Assembly (NCBI RefSeq): GCF_000626715.1
Contig: NZ_AQRA01000008.1
Coordinates: 62,001 to 126,000, forward strand
Reading direction: 5' to 3'
DNA from: Aquimarina atlantica
Lineage (GTDB): Bacteria; Bacteroidota; Bacteroidia; Flavobacteriales; Flavobacteriaceae
Length of the DNA: 64,000 nt
Position numbers and translations under genes: made by a program. The notes below the pieces were generated by a model that was given only the letters and a program-made list of their open reading frames with translations, was not told where the DNA came from and did no database searches. Positions 54,517 through 63,451 of the stretch are shown piece after piece. The number at the start of each line of letters is the position of its first letter. Position 1 is the stretch's first letter.

Positions 54517-55171
54517 AGCTACAACGTTTGTTATAGGTGTCGCAGCAAGGCAAAATGTTACTTTGTTTTTCTTTTTTTCTGCACAGAGATTGCTAACTTT
54601 TCTTTATTGTAAGCATTGTGCTTTACCAAAAATACAATAACCATTCGATTCATCACTTAATTGCTATGATCACATATATGTTGCTGTGTGTAGTCTTTTA
54701 ATTTGCCAGCGTTTCGATATGTTCCCCAAGAAACCAATCTTCTTTTATTTTTTTTAAGGATCCAATATTTCTTTTCTTTTCAAGGTGTGATTTTCCTTTA
54801 GGAGAGTATGCTAAAAAATAAATTACATTTCGAAAATCAGATTCATTATCACAATCTGGAGCTTGAAAAATTACAGTTCCATCTTCGTGACACTCTATAA
54901 ATTCAATCTCGTCAAAAACATTAGTATCTATTTTGTTATTTAATTTAGTGAATAATAAAACCGGTTTATGATGTGGTTCGTCACTGTCCATTTTTAAATT
55001 CAAATTATAGATTTCATTTAGAGCCTGTCCATATAAATCAGAATTTCTCTCAAAATCAATTTTGCAGGACTCAGAAGAGCAGCTTAATATAGAAATTAGC
55101 AATATTATACGCAATATATATTTCAATTATCAATTTTTTAATTACACACACCAACAAAATAAAGAATATAT
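54517..55171 (-). repeat. 655-bp direct duplication, copy 2
   Basis: Second copy of 49343-49997. The match stops at 55171, inside the AT palindrome of the dispersed repeat, and nine bases later comes the 3' end of the porin gene. In this copy the ATGTATGGTT part of the repeat is lost, so the porin operon appears to join within the repeat. Confidence 0.9.
54698..55126 (-). CDS. Small hypothetical lipoprotein, paralogue 2
   Basis: 142 residues, differing from the copy at 49524-49952 only by Arg6, His52 and Lys61. Signal and lipid-anchor cysteine (16) are intact, so the copy is probably functional. TTG start. Seen directly: both copies share flanks on each side. The same-strand DUF2750 gene follows, whereas copy 1 is followed by an NTF2-like lipoprotein gene. 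Confidence 0.7.
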   Translation of the reverse strand: MKYILRIILLISILSCSSESCKIDFERNSDLYGQALNEIYNLNLKMDSDEPHHKPVLLFTKLNNKIDTNVFDEIEFIECHEDGTVIFQAPDCDNESDFRNVIYFLAYSPKGKSHLEKKRNIGSLKKIKEDWFLGEHIETLAN

Positions 55172-55179
55172 GTTTTTTC

Positions 55180-56616
55180 TTAATAATTAAACACTACATT
55201 CAAAAATGCTCCAGTCCAGAGTGAGGTATCTCCTACAATATTCTCTATACCTTTTCCTGCTATAGAAAGACTAAAGCCAGCGTTTACATATATATTTTGG
55301 GTTATAACTTTATTATATTCAATAAAAAAATCATCAGCTAAATGCTTATTAGTGACTCCGGCAACTACGGTTGGAATGCCATCTGAAAATTCAACACGAG
55401 CCGCTTGTCCAAACTGAATTGGGCTTTGCAATTGTTGGGCTCTAATATGAGAATATCTAAACGTTATAATATCTTTAGGTTTAGGTTGAAGTCTTATGCT
55501 TAATCCATGTGATTGCACATTAGAATTTATAAACACCATTGATGATTTAGAACCTGTTGACCATGCACTAGGGGAACCTTCAAAATACAATGGGTCAAAA
55601 CGTTCTTGCGCTTCGGTATTTGGATCATCTCCAGAAAACACTTGATACGTATACATTAAAGTTGGTTTCCACTTAATTTTTGATAGGTCATATCCAGTTT
55701 GAATGCGTCCTCCCCAAGATGTCAAGTTTATTCTAGAATTCCATTGGTATGCAATATCTAATGCCATAAAAAAGTTTTTGAGCTTACCTTTAAAGGGATG
55801 GTTTCGTGTGTAGAGATTAAGTGCGTTTAGGTCTTCTCGATCACCACTAGTAATAATAGGTGCTCCCTGTCCATTTTGAGCAACTTTCGGATAGGGTGCA
55901 TCAGAAGCTAAAACATTTACGTACGATACTCCTATATATTTGTTTGATGCGTTAATACTAATATCTGCTCCGACTAATTTATTATTGGTGTCGTTAGATG
56001 GTAACTCGTTGGGTGATAAATAGAAGACTTTCCCATTAAGTTTTTTGTAATCAACTTCTATTAATACAGACCGTTGCCAAGCCTTTCTTGGTCCGAATTT
56101 TAATGCCCCTCGTTCAAAGCCACTTGATCCACCATTAGCAATTAGCATACCAGTGCCAAGTTTTAACTCTTGAGCACCTATAACTGTATGGAAAATTATA
56201 CTATCTGATAAGTTTGTTTTGAAACCAATATGTGTTTCTTCTAAAGTTATACGACCTGTATTACCTTCGTTAAAGGCATCTGTACCCAAAGTGCTAGAGC
56301 CTACCAAAGATATTTTAGCATACAGATTGGTATTGGTATTTAAGGAATACTTGAAGCCAACACCAGGTTTTAGATAGGATTCTATCCATTCGGTATCAGA
56401 ATCGTAATCTAATTCTGGAACATCTGCTAAATTCCAAAACAAATTGGTTTCAGCAACAAAATTAAGACCAGCTTGCGCATAACCTTGAATTTGAACTTCC
56501 TCAGAATTATAAAACAGCAGATTCTTTTCTTGAGCAAGCAAGTAATTACTTGATCCTAGAAAACCGAGTACAGATAATAGCACATATAAACGATATTTTA
56601 AACAACGAATGCTCAT
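55180..56616 (-). CDS. Outer-membrane beta-barrel porin-like protein
   Basis: 478 residues. Signal peptide (LYVLLSVLGFLGSSNYLLA), then alternating beta strands with many aromatic residues and no large helical region; the last strand ends FNVVFNY-like with a terminal Tyr as in outer-membrane barrels. IDPAISTY-type loop motifs are absent; no TonB plug. It may be a 14-16-strand substrate-specific porin. It overlaps the upstream serine hydrolase gene by four bases (ATGA), so the two act together, for example one processing a substrate and the other passing it through the membrane. Confidence 0.75.
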   Translation of the reverse strand: MSIRCLKYRLYVLLSVLGFLGSSNYLLAQEKNLLFYNSEEVQIQGYAQAGLNFVAETNLFWNLADVPELDYDSDTEWIESYLKPGVGFKYSLNTNTNLYAKISLVGSSTLGTDAFNEGNTGRITLEETHIGFKTNLSDSIIFHTVIGAQELKLGTGMLIANGGSSGFERGALKFGPRKAWQRSVLIEVDYKKLNGKVFYLSPNELPSNDTNNKLVGADISINASNKYIGVSYVNVLASDAPYPKVAQNGQGAPIITSGDREDLNALNLYTRNHPFKGKLKNFFMALDIAYQWNSRINLTSWGGRIQTGYDLSKIKWKPTLMYTYQVFSGDDPNTEAQERFDPLYFEGSPSAWSTGSKSSMVFINSNVQSHGLSIRLQPKPKDIITFRYSHIRAQQLQSPIQFGQAARVEFSDGIPTVVAGVTNKHLADDFFIEYNKVITQNIYVNAGFSLSIAGKGIENIVGDTSLWTGAFLNVVFNY

Positions 56617-57911
56617 TTTTGCATCAAATAATCTGCTACTGCTTGATATGCCGGTAGCGAGGTTGGGTCTATTTTTGAGTTTTTTGCTTCGGGGTGCGAC
56701 GCAAATCTAACGATTACCATTTCTGCCATTGGGTCTATGTAGATGATTTGTCCGTGAACACCTCGAGCGGCAAAAGCACCATTTTTGTTATGCGTGATCC
56801 ACCACATATTTCGATAGCTCCAATTTTTTAAGGATGTATATGCCGACTTTTGAAAAGCATCTTGATTTCCACCTTTCATAATATCTTCAATTAATGAAAT
56901 AGGAAGAATTTGTTGGTTGTTAAAAAAACCTTTGTTGCGAATCATTTCACCAAACATAGCCATATCTCTCATATTAGCACTAAATCCACCACCTGCAAAA
57001 GCAATTCCCGAAGCGTCTACTTGATAGTAGCCATCTATGTGTGTACCAAGTGGTTTCCAAATACGCTCAGACAATAATTGCGGGATGCTTTTGCCTGTGG
57101 CACGCGAAACAATCCAACCCATAGCATCTGTATTTATGGTTTTATAAGCAAAGACCTCACCATGTTGGGTGTCGTCTTTTTTTACTGTTTGCAAGTACTC
57201 AATATAGTTTTTTGGTCCATTGTATTCTTTGGCTTTTGGTAAGGGGTTTCCTGCAGCAGAAAATATCCATACTTCGGCATTAGGATCAGAATAGTCTTCA
57301 CTATATTTTAAACTCGTTGTCATGTCTAAAATTTGCCTAATAGTTGCATCGCCAAATGCCGAACTTCCAAGCTCTGGAATATAAGCTGCTGCAGTTTTGT
57401 TTTCGTCTAAAACACCTTCGGCAACTAGCATAGCTCCTAAGGTACCTGTAAAGGTTTTACTTACCGACATAGCTGCATGTACGCCTTTGGGTTTGAGGGC
57501 CCCAAAATATTTTTCGTAAACTATGTTTCCTTTATGAAGGATGATCACACCATCAGTATAATTTTCCGGTAGCGATTGCACCCAAGTTATTTTTTGGTTG
57601 CTGTTTAATGGTTTGAAGGTTAAAGAATCAATATATGTATCTAATGCTAACCGAAACTCATACCTGTTTTCCTGTGCAGAAGCTACTTCTGTAGTAGGTA
57701 AAAACTGTCGCATATGGCAAACGCTGTAGCGCAATTCCGGAAAGGTAAAAAAACTACCATCTTCGGCTAGTGCTAATCGCTCTTTTGAGGGTGGAAAACC
57801 TTGCATCCACCCCATTGTATTGGGATCCGATTCTTCTGCAGTGAGGTGTTTTTGTGAAAATGCCAGATTACTGAAAAAGACAATTAAAATAGTTAAAAGT
57901 GATTTTTTCAT
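56613..57911 (-). CDS. Exported serine hydrolase (class C beta-lactamase fold)
   Basis: 432 residues from the ATG at 57911, chosen because it gives a signal peptide (SLLTILIVFFSNLAFS); an earlier ATG adds ten residues. The active-site S-x-x-K lies in AMSVSKTFTG at about 149-152. Longer than typical AmpC, with an insertion in the region GWIVSRATGKSIPQLL. The family includes peptidases, esterases and beta-lactamases. Coupled to the porin gene by a four-base overlap. Substrate unknown; antibiotic resistance should not be assumed. Confidence 0.85.
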   Translation of the reverse strand: MKKSLLTILIVFFSNLAFSQKHLTAEESDPNTMGWMQGFPPSKERLALAEDGSFFTFPELRYSVCHMRQFLPTTEVASAQENRYEFRLALDTYIDSLTFKPLNSNQKITWVQSLPENYTDGVIILHKGNIVYEKYFGALKPKGVHAAMSVSKTFTGTLGAMLVAEGVLDENKTAAAYIPELGSSAFGDATIRQILDMTTSLKYSEDYSDPNAEVWIFSAAGNPLPKAKEYNGPKNYIEYLQTVKKDDTQHGEVFAYKTINTDAMGWIVSRATGKSIPQLLSERIWKPLGTHIDGYYQVDASGIAFAGGGFSANMRDMAMFGEMIRNKGFFNNQQILPISLIEDIMKGGNQDAFQKSAYTSLKNWSYRNMWWITHNKNGAFAARGVHGQIIYIDPMAEMVIVRFASHPEAKNSKIDPTSLPAYQAVADYLMQK

Positions 57912-58093
57912 GATATTATATTTTAAGCTTATACAAAACATCAGTTTTTCTAAAAACCTGATTATTTTGGTTTTACTGATTAAATATAAGTAGATTTAGA
58001 AGGTTTTAAATAGAAAAATCAAGAAGAGTTCTTAATTTGTTTAGATATATGGGAGTCTTAAAATAACTTATTTTCCTTTAAGTCGAATTTATT

Positions 58094-59311
58094 TCAATTC
58101 GGTTTCGATGAGTGATACGTCAGTTTACGCCAGATAGATTCTAAAGGCCCTTGTTTAAAACGACTGAGCCATACACTACTATATAACCATTGTATTAATA
58201 AAATACCAAAAGCGAATAGAGGTAAGTATGCAAAAGGTACTTTACGCATAAGAGCAAATCCATAACCGAAAAATAATAGAACTGCAATGATGTTCTGAAA
58301 AATATAGTTTGTCAATGCCATACGTCCTAATATGGCTAGATTTTTAAAAACACTCTTTGCTCTACCAGAAGCCCACAAATAGACGAATATCATTGCTATT
58401 CCAAGAGCTAAACTTGTAGAGCCTATATTGTAAACAACCACCTGTACAATTCCTAAAGTACTCAATTCGTAACCAGATCCCATGACTAATTTGGTTATAG
58501 CATAGGCAAACGAAAAGATCAATCCAATAATACCATACCAAATTGCAATTTTCGGAACTGTGATGTCCTTGTTTTTAATTTTGGGTATCCAATAACGTGC
58601 AAGCAAAAGGCCAATTAAGAATAATCCTAAAACATGGAAATAACGTCCTGTCATTAAATAACTCATGGGTCGTGGAATAGCTTTCAAAACATTAATAGCA
58701 CAGACCTCTGTTGGCTGATCTGAAGTTCGCATTTGTAGAAGACTTAAATCTGCAAATCCCCATCGTATTTTTAAGTTTTCCGAAATTTGACGCATTGATC
58801 CCCAGAAAGAAGCATCAGAGGTCATATAAACAATGGCATAGAAGAGCAGAGGTAAAGTTAATAAGATCAAAATCCATGTTAGCAAGGTTTTGTTAGAACA
58901 ATTAAGAAACATGGGTAATAAAAGGCCAAGAATAGCATAAAGTGTTAAGATATCACCATTCCAAATGAAATACATATGAATTAAACCGAAACAGCATAGA
59001 ACGATCATTCGTCTGAACCAAAAAGTAGTGAAATTTTCATTTGCAGAACTGAACCGGTCAGCCTGAAGGGCAAAGCCAACTCCAAAAAGAATGGAGAAAA
59101 TGCTGTAGAACTTGCCTTCTACAAACCAATCTATAAAAAACAACATGACTTTATCTAAAACTGGTAAGGCCAAAATCTCGTTGGGGTTGTAAGTGTTGTA
59201 TCCAATAAAGCTATATAGATTTGCGAACAAAATACCGAAGAGCGCAAATCCACGAAGAGCATCTACAACCTGTAATCGTTCTAACCTCACTGTTGGTTTA
59301 ATACTTGACAT
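58094..59311 (-). CDS. DUF418 family membrane protein
   Basis: 405 residues from the ATG at 59311; the frame extends to an earlier ATG (59386) that lies within a repeat and is not favoured. It begins with RLQVVDALRGFALFGILFANL, the DUF418 hallmark, and has about ten membrane helices; the end has the conserved FKQGPLESIWRKLTY. Members are related to acyltransferase-like membrane proteins (YeiB). Function unknown. A dispersed repeat lies upstream. Confidence 0.88.
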   Translation of the reverse strand: MSSIKPTVRLERLQVVDALRGFALFGILFANLYSFIGYNTYNPNEILALPVLDKVMLFFIDWFVEGKFYSIFSILFGVGFALQADRFSSANENFTTFWFRRMIVLCCFGLIHMYFIWNGDILTLYAILGLLLPMFLNCSNKTLLTWILILLTLPLLFYAIVYMTSDASFWGSMRQISENLKIRWGFADLSLLQMRTSDQPTEVCAINVLKAIPRPMSYLMTGRYFHVLGLFLIGLLLARYWIPKIKNKDITVPKIAIWYGIIGLIFSFAYAITKLVMGSGYELSTLGIVQVVVYNIGSTSLALGIAMIFVYLWASGRAKSVFKNLAILGRMALTNYIFQNIIAVLLFFGYGFALMRKVPFAYLPLFAFGILLIQWLYSSVWLSRFKQGPLESIWRKLTYHSSKPN

Positions 59312-59692
59312 TCTAATTTTCTTTTTTATCCGGACAAGATTTCTGCTAACAATAGAATAATAAGGACAGATTCCTTTATTTTTCATGTATGGTTAACCTT
59401 ACATCCTCTTTTATTATAGGGTACAATATCAATGATGCATTCATAAGATAATTGTTGTAAGCCACAATTATCATTCGTTTTTTACCAAACAACCCCATAC
59501 TTCAATTTTTAAGAATTGAAGAATGAGGTTGTGTTTGTTGGATAAATGTAATTATTATTGTTGAGGATAAAAAATCCTTCGGTTTTGATATTAGAGTCGA
59601 AGGTTGTCAATACCTCATTATCCTAAAAATCATTAGTATGAGTTTATTAAAATACTGCCTATTGTGTTTTTAACCTAAGACCGGGGAAAGGA
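59312..59692 (-). other. 381-bp gap with dispersed repeat and imperfect hairpin
   Basis: The gap holds repeat copy A3 and an imperfect inverted repeat at 59489-59507/59514-59532 (17 of 19 pairs, 6-base loop). The hairpin is about 160 bases past the end of the second serine hydrolase gene on the minus strand and is not followed by a clear U-run. I see no gene in the rest. Confidence 0.6.
59359..59474 (-). repeat. Dispersed upstream repeat, copy A3
   Basis: A degenerate AATAAGGACAGATTCCTTTATT inverted segment precedes ATGTATGGTT at 59385. The 90 bases 59385-59474 align without gaps to 50012-50101. Upstream of the DUF418 gene. Confidence 0.7.
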
Positions 59693-60970
59693 TTATACAT
59701 AGGATACGTTATTGTCTATAGCTGTTTTTCTATTCTTATTGTTTTTTCTGATCACCATTAGTGATAATAAAATGATAACTATGTACCCAACTATCAATAC
59801 AGTTAATACGTATGATGTATTACGCTGCATTACAACATAGTCGGCGATTCCGGCTTTCCAAAAAATCCATTCGTCTGCAATCGAGGATGCTATATTCCAG
59901 TTTCCGGTTTCCAAAATGATTATTCCGGATTTAGATTTTAGGTCAATTCGTGCTGCAGTATTGATCGCATTATTACCGCTTCCATCGTGGCCAATAATAG
60001 TTGATTTTGTATCGTTTTGACTGTATAAATGAGGACCTAATCCATAGACTCCAATGGTACTAATAAACGTTTGGGCTGTACTCATGGTTCGCATGGTTTC
60101 TTTAGAAAGAACAGCATTCTCTGTTACATTGGCTTTTAGAAATTTTGACATATCTGCCGTAGTGGTATACAATCCTGCTGCCGCAAGAGCAGTAAATTTA
60201 TTCATTTTCCTGGTTGTACCATCTACTCTATAAACTTTTGCCAATTGCAGATTAGATGTATCTTGATATTCAAAAGTAGAATGCTTCATGTTTAACGGGT
60301 CAAAAACCTCTTTCTTCATATAGTCCTTAAAGGATTGACCGCTAATTTCTTCGATCAGTAATTGTAGTATGGTATAGCCAGCCCCCGAGTACATGTATTT
60401 ACTGCCAGGCTCGTAACCCACTATGGCTATCCCTTCTGAGTATTCGGTATCTGCGGCTTTGGTCAAGGATTCTTCGATGGTTTGTACAGTTTCATTTTCT
60501 GCAAAACCAGCATAACCCAGGTCATCAATTAAACCAGATGAATGTGATAATAATCTTCTAACAGTTACTTTTTTATTATCGAATTCACTTTGGGGGAGAT
60601 GCCATCTTGTAAGGTAATCGTCAACCGGTTTGTCTAGATCCAGTTTTCCTTGCTCTACTAATTTTAAAACGCCAAAAGAAGTAATCCATTTGCTAATCGA
60701 AGCCACGGGGAAAACCGTGTTTTTGTCTACAGGTTGATCAATAGTGTAAAAGAAGGTTTTTGAAACATCTCCGTTTTCTATTAGTGCCATGGCATAATTC
60801 CCAACGAACTCATCTTCTATTTTTTCTTTGGTTGCCTGGATAAATGCCTCAGAGGTATGCTTAGAAGTAATGGGGCGTAATAAAAACCCATCCATAAATC
60901 CATACCCGATAAAGGCAGTCCAAATTAAAATGGCAAGAACTATAAGTGCTATCTGCTTAAATTTTCTCAT
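59693..60970 (-). CDS. Serine hydrolase with membrane anchors (beta-lactamase-like)
   Basis: 425 residues. An N-terminal hydrophobic segment (QIALIVLAILIWTAFIGYGF) and a C-terminal one (YVLTVLIVGYIVIILLSLMVI) flank a periplasmic hydrolase domain. The active-site S-x-x-K is SISK at 91-94, the tyrosine motif reads YSG (in KYMYSGAGYT), and the third motif is GHDGSG. YSG in place of YAN/YSN suggests an esterase or peptidase rather than a beta-lactamase. Monocistronic by spacing. Confidence 0.87.
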   Translation of the reverse strand: MRKFKQIALIVLAILIWTAFIGYGFMDGFLLRPITSKHTSEAFIQATKEKIEDEFVGNYAMALIENGDVSKTFFYTIDQPVDKNTVFPVASISKWITSFGVLKLVEQGKLDLDKPVDDYLTRWHLPQSEFDNKKVTVRRLLSHSSGLIDDLGYAGFAENETVQTIEESLTKAADTEYSEGIAIVGYEPGSKYMYSGAGYTILQLLIEEISGQSFKDYMKKEVFDPLNMKHSTFEYQDTSNLQLAKVYRVDGTTRKMNKFTALAAAGLYTTTADMSKFLKANVTENAVLSKETMRTMSTAQTFISTIGVYGLGPHLYSQNDTKSTIIGHDGSGNNAINTAARIDLKSKSGIIILETGNWNIASSIADEWIFWKAGIADYVVMQRNTSYVLTVLIVGYIVIILLSLMVIRKNNKNRKTAIDNNVSYV

Positions 60971-61166
60971 TGTTTTTTAGGTTAAATACATCTATTTGTA
61001 GATACCTAAAAATACACTCACTTATCTTTTGCTTAATAATAAAACGACCGATAACACGATTGTTAACCGATTCTACCAGATTAGATCATTGGTTAGCATA
61101 TTAATTATTTGGTAAAATGAGATACTATTTTAAAAGCGTTCTGTTTTTTAATTATAATAACGATAC

Positions 61167-61213
61167 ATATAACATACCATATAATCCCGAAGGGCAGCTA
61201 TGGTATGTTATAT
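61167..61213 (-). terminator. Stem-loop after the tail-fibre-like gene
   Basis: A perfect 14-bp stem (ATATAACATACCAT/ATGGTATGTTATAT) with a 19-base loop lies 16 bases past the stop of the tail-fibre-like gene. No strong U-run follows on that strand, so termination efficiency is uncertain. The loop contains AGGGCAGCTAT, also seen near 48743. Confidence 0.5.
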
Positions 61214-61228
61214 CATGTAATAAGCTTT

Positions 61229-62032
61229 TTATTTTTCAGACTCTAGTTTTTCAAGTCTCTCTTGTAATTCAACGAGTTTTTTGTTTTGCAATTTTAGTTC
61301 CTCTATCTCCTTTTGTTGTTGAATAGTATAAAGAGTTAATTCCTCAATTTTTTTAAGTAGATTCATATCCATTTCGGCCTGCATTACCCCATTTTGTTCA
61401 AACTCTTTTGCAGATGGGATTTCTGGCAAATGACTGTTTTTTTTAATAAAGGCTTCTACTTCTTCTATACTTCTTAAATTATAATCACTTTTAAATACGT
61501 AATCAGGAGCAGGAACATTAAGGTCAATTTTTACTTCATTGGCATGAATATTTCCTTTTACGGTAAGTTTCATATCTGGATTGATGGTTCCAATTCCTAT
61601 ATTTCCGTTTGCTTTAACAGTCATTTTTGTAGAATTACTACCAGCTCTAATGCTTAAATCGTGATTAGACATAGTCGAAATAATCCCTCCGTTAGTATCT
61701 GCTCCTATTAAGAGTTCGTGCCCATTGTTGGTTTTTAGGTTTAGGTAAGAACTTTGGGCACTTACTATACTTAATTTTCTGTCAGGACTAGCGGTTCCAA
61801 TTCCAAAATTACCATTACGATCAAAGTGAAATTCTGAATCTATGCTTCTAATTCTAACATCTCCAATTTTGTTCCAAAACAGTGTTCCGGTCCAATTAGG
61901 ATCTGTATACCCTAAAAGGGCGGTATTACTTGCAGAAGCAGTTCTTTTGATATTTAAAAAAGAAGTAACATCTTGTGCATTACTAGTAAGGCAAATCGTT
62001 GCCAGGACTAAAGTAAAAATCGTTTTTTTCAT
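61229..62032 (-). CDS. Secreted tail-fibre-like repeat protein with coiled-coil end
   Basis: 267 residues. Signal peptide ([16 protein letters not shown]). Two GIGT-x-(S/N)PD-x-KL(S/T)V-type repeats ([32 protein letters not shown]) match Bacteroidota proteins annotated as tail fibre or chaperone-of-endosialidase related. The C-terminus has [18 protein letters not shown] and a Glu/Lys-rich coiled coil. In these organisms it is normally a cell-surface or exported trimeric protein, not evidence of a prophage; no phage genes are nearby. Confidence 0.85.
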   Translation of the reverse strand: MKKTIFTLVLATICLTSNAQDVTSFLNIKRTASASNTALLGYTDPNWTGTLFWNKIGDVRIRSIDSEFHFDRNGNFGIGTASPDRKLSIVSAQSSYLNLKTNNGHELLIGADTNGGIISTMSNHDLSIRAGSNSTKMTVKANGNIGIGTINPDMKLTVKGNIHANEVKIDLNVPAPDYVFKSDYNLRSIEEVEAFIKKNSHLPEIPSAKEFEQNGVMQAEMDMNLLKKIEELTLYTIQQQKEIEELKLQNKKLVELQERLEKLESEK

Positions 62033-62149
62033 TTCTATGATTTATTTTGTTTTGACTCCCTATTTAGTATAGATGTCTTTATAATGATAATTGTTACTTG
62101 AATTTTGTACCATTCTCACATTCAAAAATAGAAATATAAACCTCATTCT

Positions 62150-62268
62150 AGACCTCACAGGTTTTTAAAACCTGTGAGGTCTCATTAAATTAATCACTAC
62201 TATTTTTTTCGAGTTTCGAAAAATGAAACTGGCGTGCTGTATCGTTGTGTATCAGGTATTTATTAACT
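62150..62268. repeat. 119-bp direct repeat flanking methyltransferase, copy R1
   Basis: It matches 63277-63395 at a constant offset of 1127 with about six differences and no gaps. It begins with a 16-bp perfect hairpin (AGACCTCACAGGTTTT and its complement, one-base centre) and contains GGCGTGCTGTATC near the end. I recall similar CCTCACAGGTTTT hairpins from many flavobacterial genomes. No gene inside. Confidence 0.9.
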
Positions 62269-62322
62269 CATTTCTATTTGGATTATCTAAACAGTAATGC
62301 CACCAGCGAGACAAGAGGTTTA

Positions 62323-63129
62323 TCATTTTCTCAATACATAATGATAATAAACGATCTTACCATTACTCAATTCCTTATGGATGTTCGAACCCTTAACTCC
62401 TGCAAAATCATTCAGTGGCTTTTTTAACCAGCCCTTTACCATATTTTGAAAGAATGCTAACTTATATTCGTGAAAAGCATTCATAGCATTGACCACTTCC
62501 TTCGAAATCAATTCCTTTTTGAGCACTTCAAATCCCGCATCATTGAAAGTCTTATCAAGTTCTTCGATCTTTTCTGAGGGACGTAGGTCGGCAAACAAAA
62601 AATACCCGCCAGGACGAAGCACTCTGTTGACTTGCTTCACAAACTTTTTCATAGACCCGTAGCAATGTGATGATTCTACATTCACAATTACATCTGCACT
62701 TTCATTCGCCAATGGTAGGTTTTCTGCATCACCATGAATAAAGGTTAACCCTTCTACTGAATGATGTGTATTACTAAATTTGATTGCGTTTTTAGAGTAA
62801 TCAATTCCAATCATCGTCTTTGGTTTAAGATATCGTTTAATGTACGATGAACCTCCTCCGCGTCCGCTACCAACTTCTACTACGTCTTTATCCACAAGGT
62901 CTACAGCTGTTGCCACATAGTGGTATAGCTGAATCATATACCGGTCGCGTTCTTCCTCCTCATTTATAGGGATTGCAATAGGTTCATTACAAGATTCATA
63001 TCCGTAGTTCATATATGTCCATTCTGCTGTTGGATACTTCTTTGACAAATACTCATATAGCTTTTTCCAGACCGCTCGCTTCAGTCGTGGAGAAATTTTA
63101 AGAAAGAAAGCAAAAATATTGGTAAGCAT
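62323..63129 (-). CDS. Class I SAM-dependent methyltransferase
   Basis: 268 residues. Motif I is VEVGSGRGGGSSY at about 84-96, the ribose-binding acidic residue Asp110 follows in IGIDYSK, and motif III/IV is VEGLTFIHGDAENLPLA and DVIVNVESSHCYG. The N-terminal 80 residues are helical. GxGRGGGS and ESSHCYG resemble lipid/polyketide O-methyltransferases (phthiotriol methyltransferase-like), so a natural product or lipid substrate is plausible but not shown. The whole gene lies between two 119-bp direct repeats. Confidence 0.88.
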   Translation of the reverse strand: MLTNIFAFFLKISPRLKRAVWKKLYEYLSKKYPTAEWTYMNYGYESCNEPIAIPINEEEERDRYMIQLYHYVATAVDLVDKDVVEVGSGRGGGSSYIKRYLKPKTMIGIDYSKNAIKFSNTHHSVEGLTFIHGDAENLPLANESADVIVNVESSHCYGSMKKFVKQVNRVLRPGGYFLFADLRPSEKIEELDKTFNDAGFEVLKKELISKEVVNAMNAFHEYKLAFFQNMVKGWLKKPLNDFAGVKGSNIHKELSNGKIVYYHYVLRK

Positions 63130-63150
63130 AGGTTAGCAATAAGTGTTAAC

Positions 63151-63180
63151 AATATATGTCCTTTATATTCTATGTATGGT
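63151..63180 (-). repeat. Dispersed upstream repeat, copy A4 (short)
   Basis: CTTTATATTC followed by TATGTATGGT, the shared core of A1-A3, 22 bases upstream of the methyltransferase start. The longer 3' part of A1/A3 is missing. Confidence 0.5.
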
Positions 63181-63276
63181 TGTGTTTACTTGCTAAATGT
63201 AACTATTATTAAATATAACAGGTTCCCTAAGACGTTTTAATTTTTTACAATTTCTCACATATATAGATAAAAATAT

Positions 63277-63395
63277 AGACCTTACAGGTTTTCAAAACCT
63301 GTGAGGTCTCATTAAATTAATCACTACTATTTTTTTCGAGTTCCGAAAAATGAAACTGGCGTGCTGTATCATTGTATATCAAGTATTTATTAACT
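63277..63395. repeat. 119-bp direct repeat flanking methyltransferase, copy R2
   Basis: Second copy of 62150-62268, same orientation. The hairpin is one base weaker (T in place of C in the left arm, C at the centre). It ends 56 bases before the plus-strand gene at the right edge. Confidence 0.9.
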
Positions 63396-63451
63396 ACGAT
63401 CTATTGTAATTTTTGTAAAACACGCAATAGGTTTTTAAAACATGTTATACG

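Larger units (their letters stand above)
63130..63451. other. 322-bp gap with two repeat types
   Basis: It holds dispersed repeat copy A4 next to the methyltransferase start and direct repeat R2 next to the plus-strand gene at the right edge. CTATTG and CAATAG flank a T-rich stretch just before that gene (63404-63430 region), and TAATTTTTG there is a weak -7 match. No other gene is seen. Confidence 0.55.

Noticed and set aside
56613..60970. Beta-lactam resistance genes
   Set aside because: Both hydrolases have the S-x-x-K fold but lack clear AmpC-type later motifs (YSG in one); peptidase or esterase roles are at least as likely.
61229..62032. Prophage tail gene
   Set aside because: The tail-fibre-like repeats are common in exported Bacteroidota proteins, a signal peptide is present, and no capsid, terminase or lysis genes are nearby.
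62245..62427. 60-codon plus-strand frame across R1 and the methyltransferase end
   Set aside because: It runs through a repeat and antisense into the methyltransferase gene; composition is that of a shadow.
43900..63400. Chromosomal integron with attC sites
   Set aside because: Same-strand genes and repeats suggest it, but the boundary motifs do not fit GTTRRRY/RYYYAAC cores and no integrase gene is in the window; kept only as a cassette-like observation.
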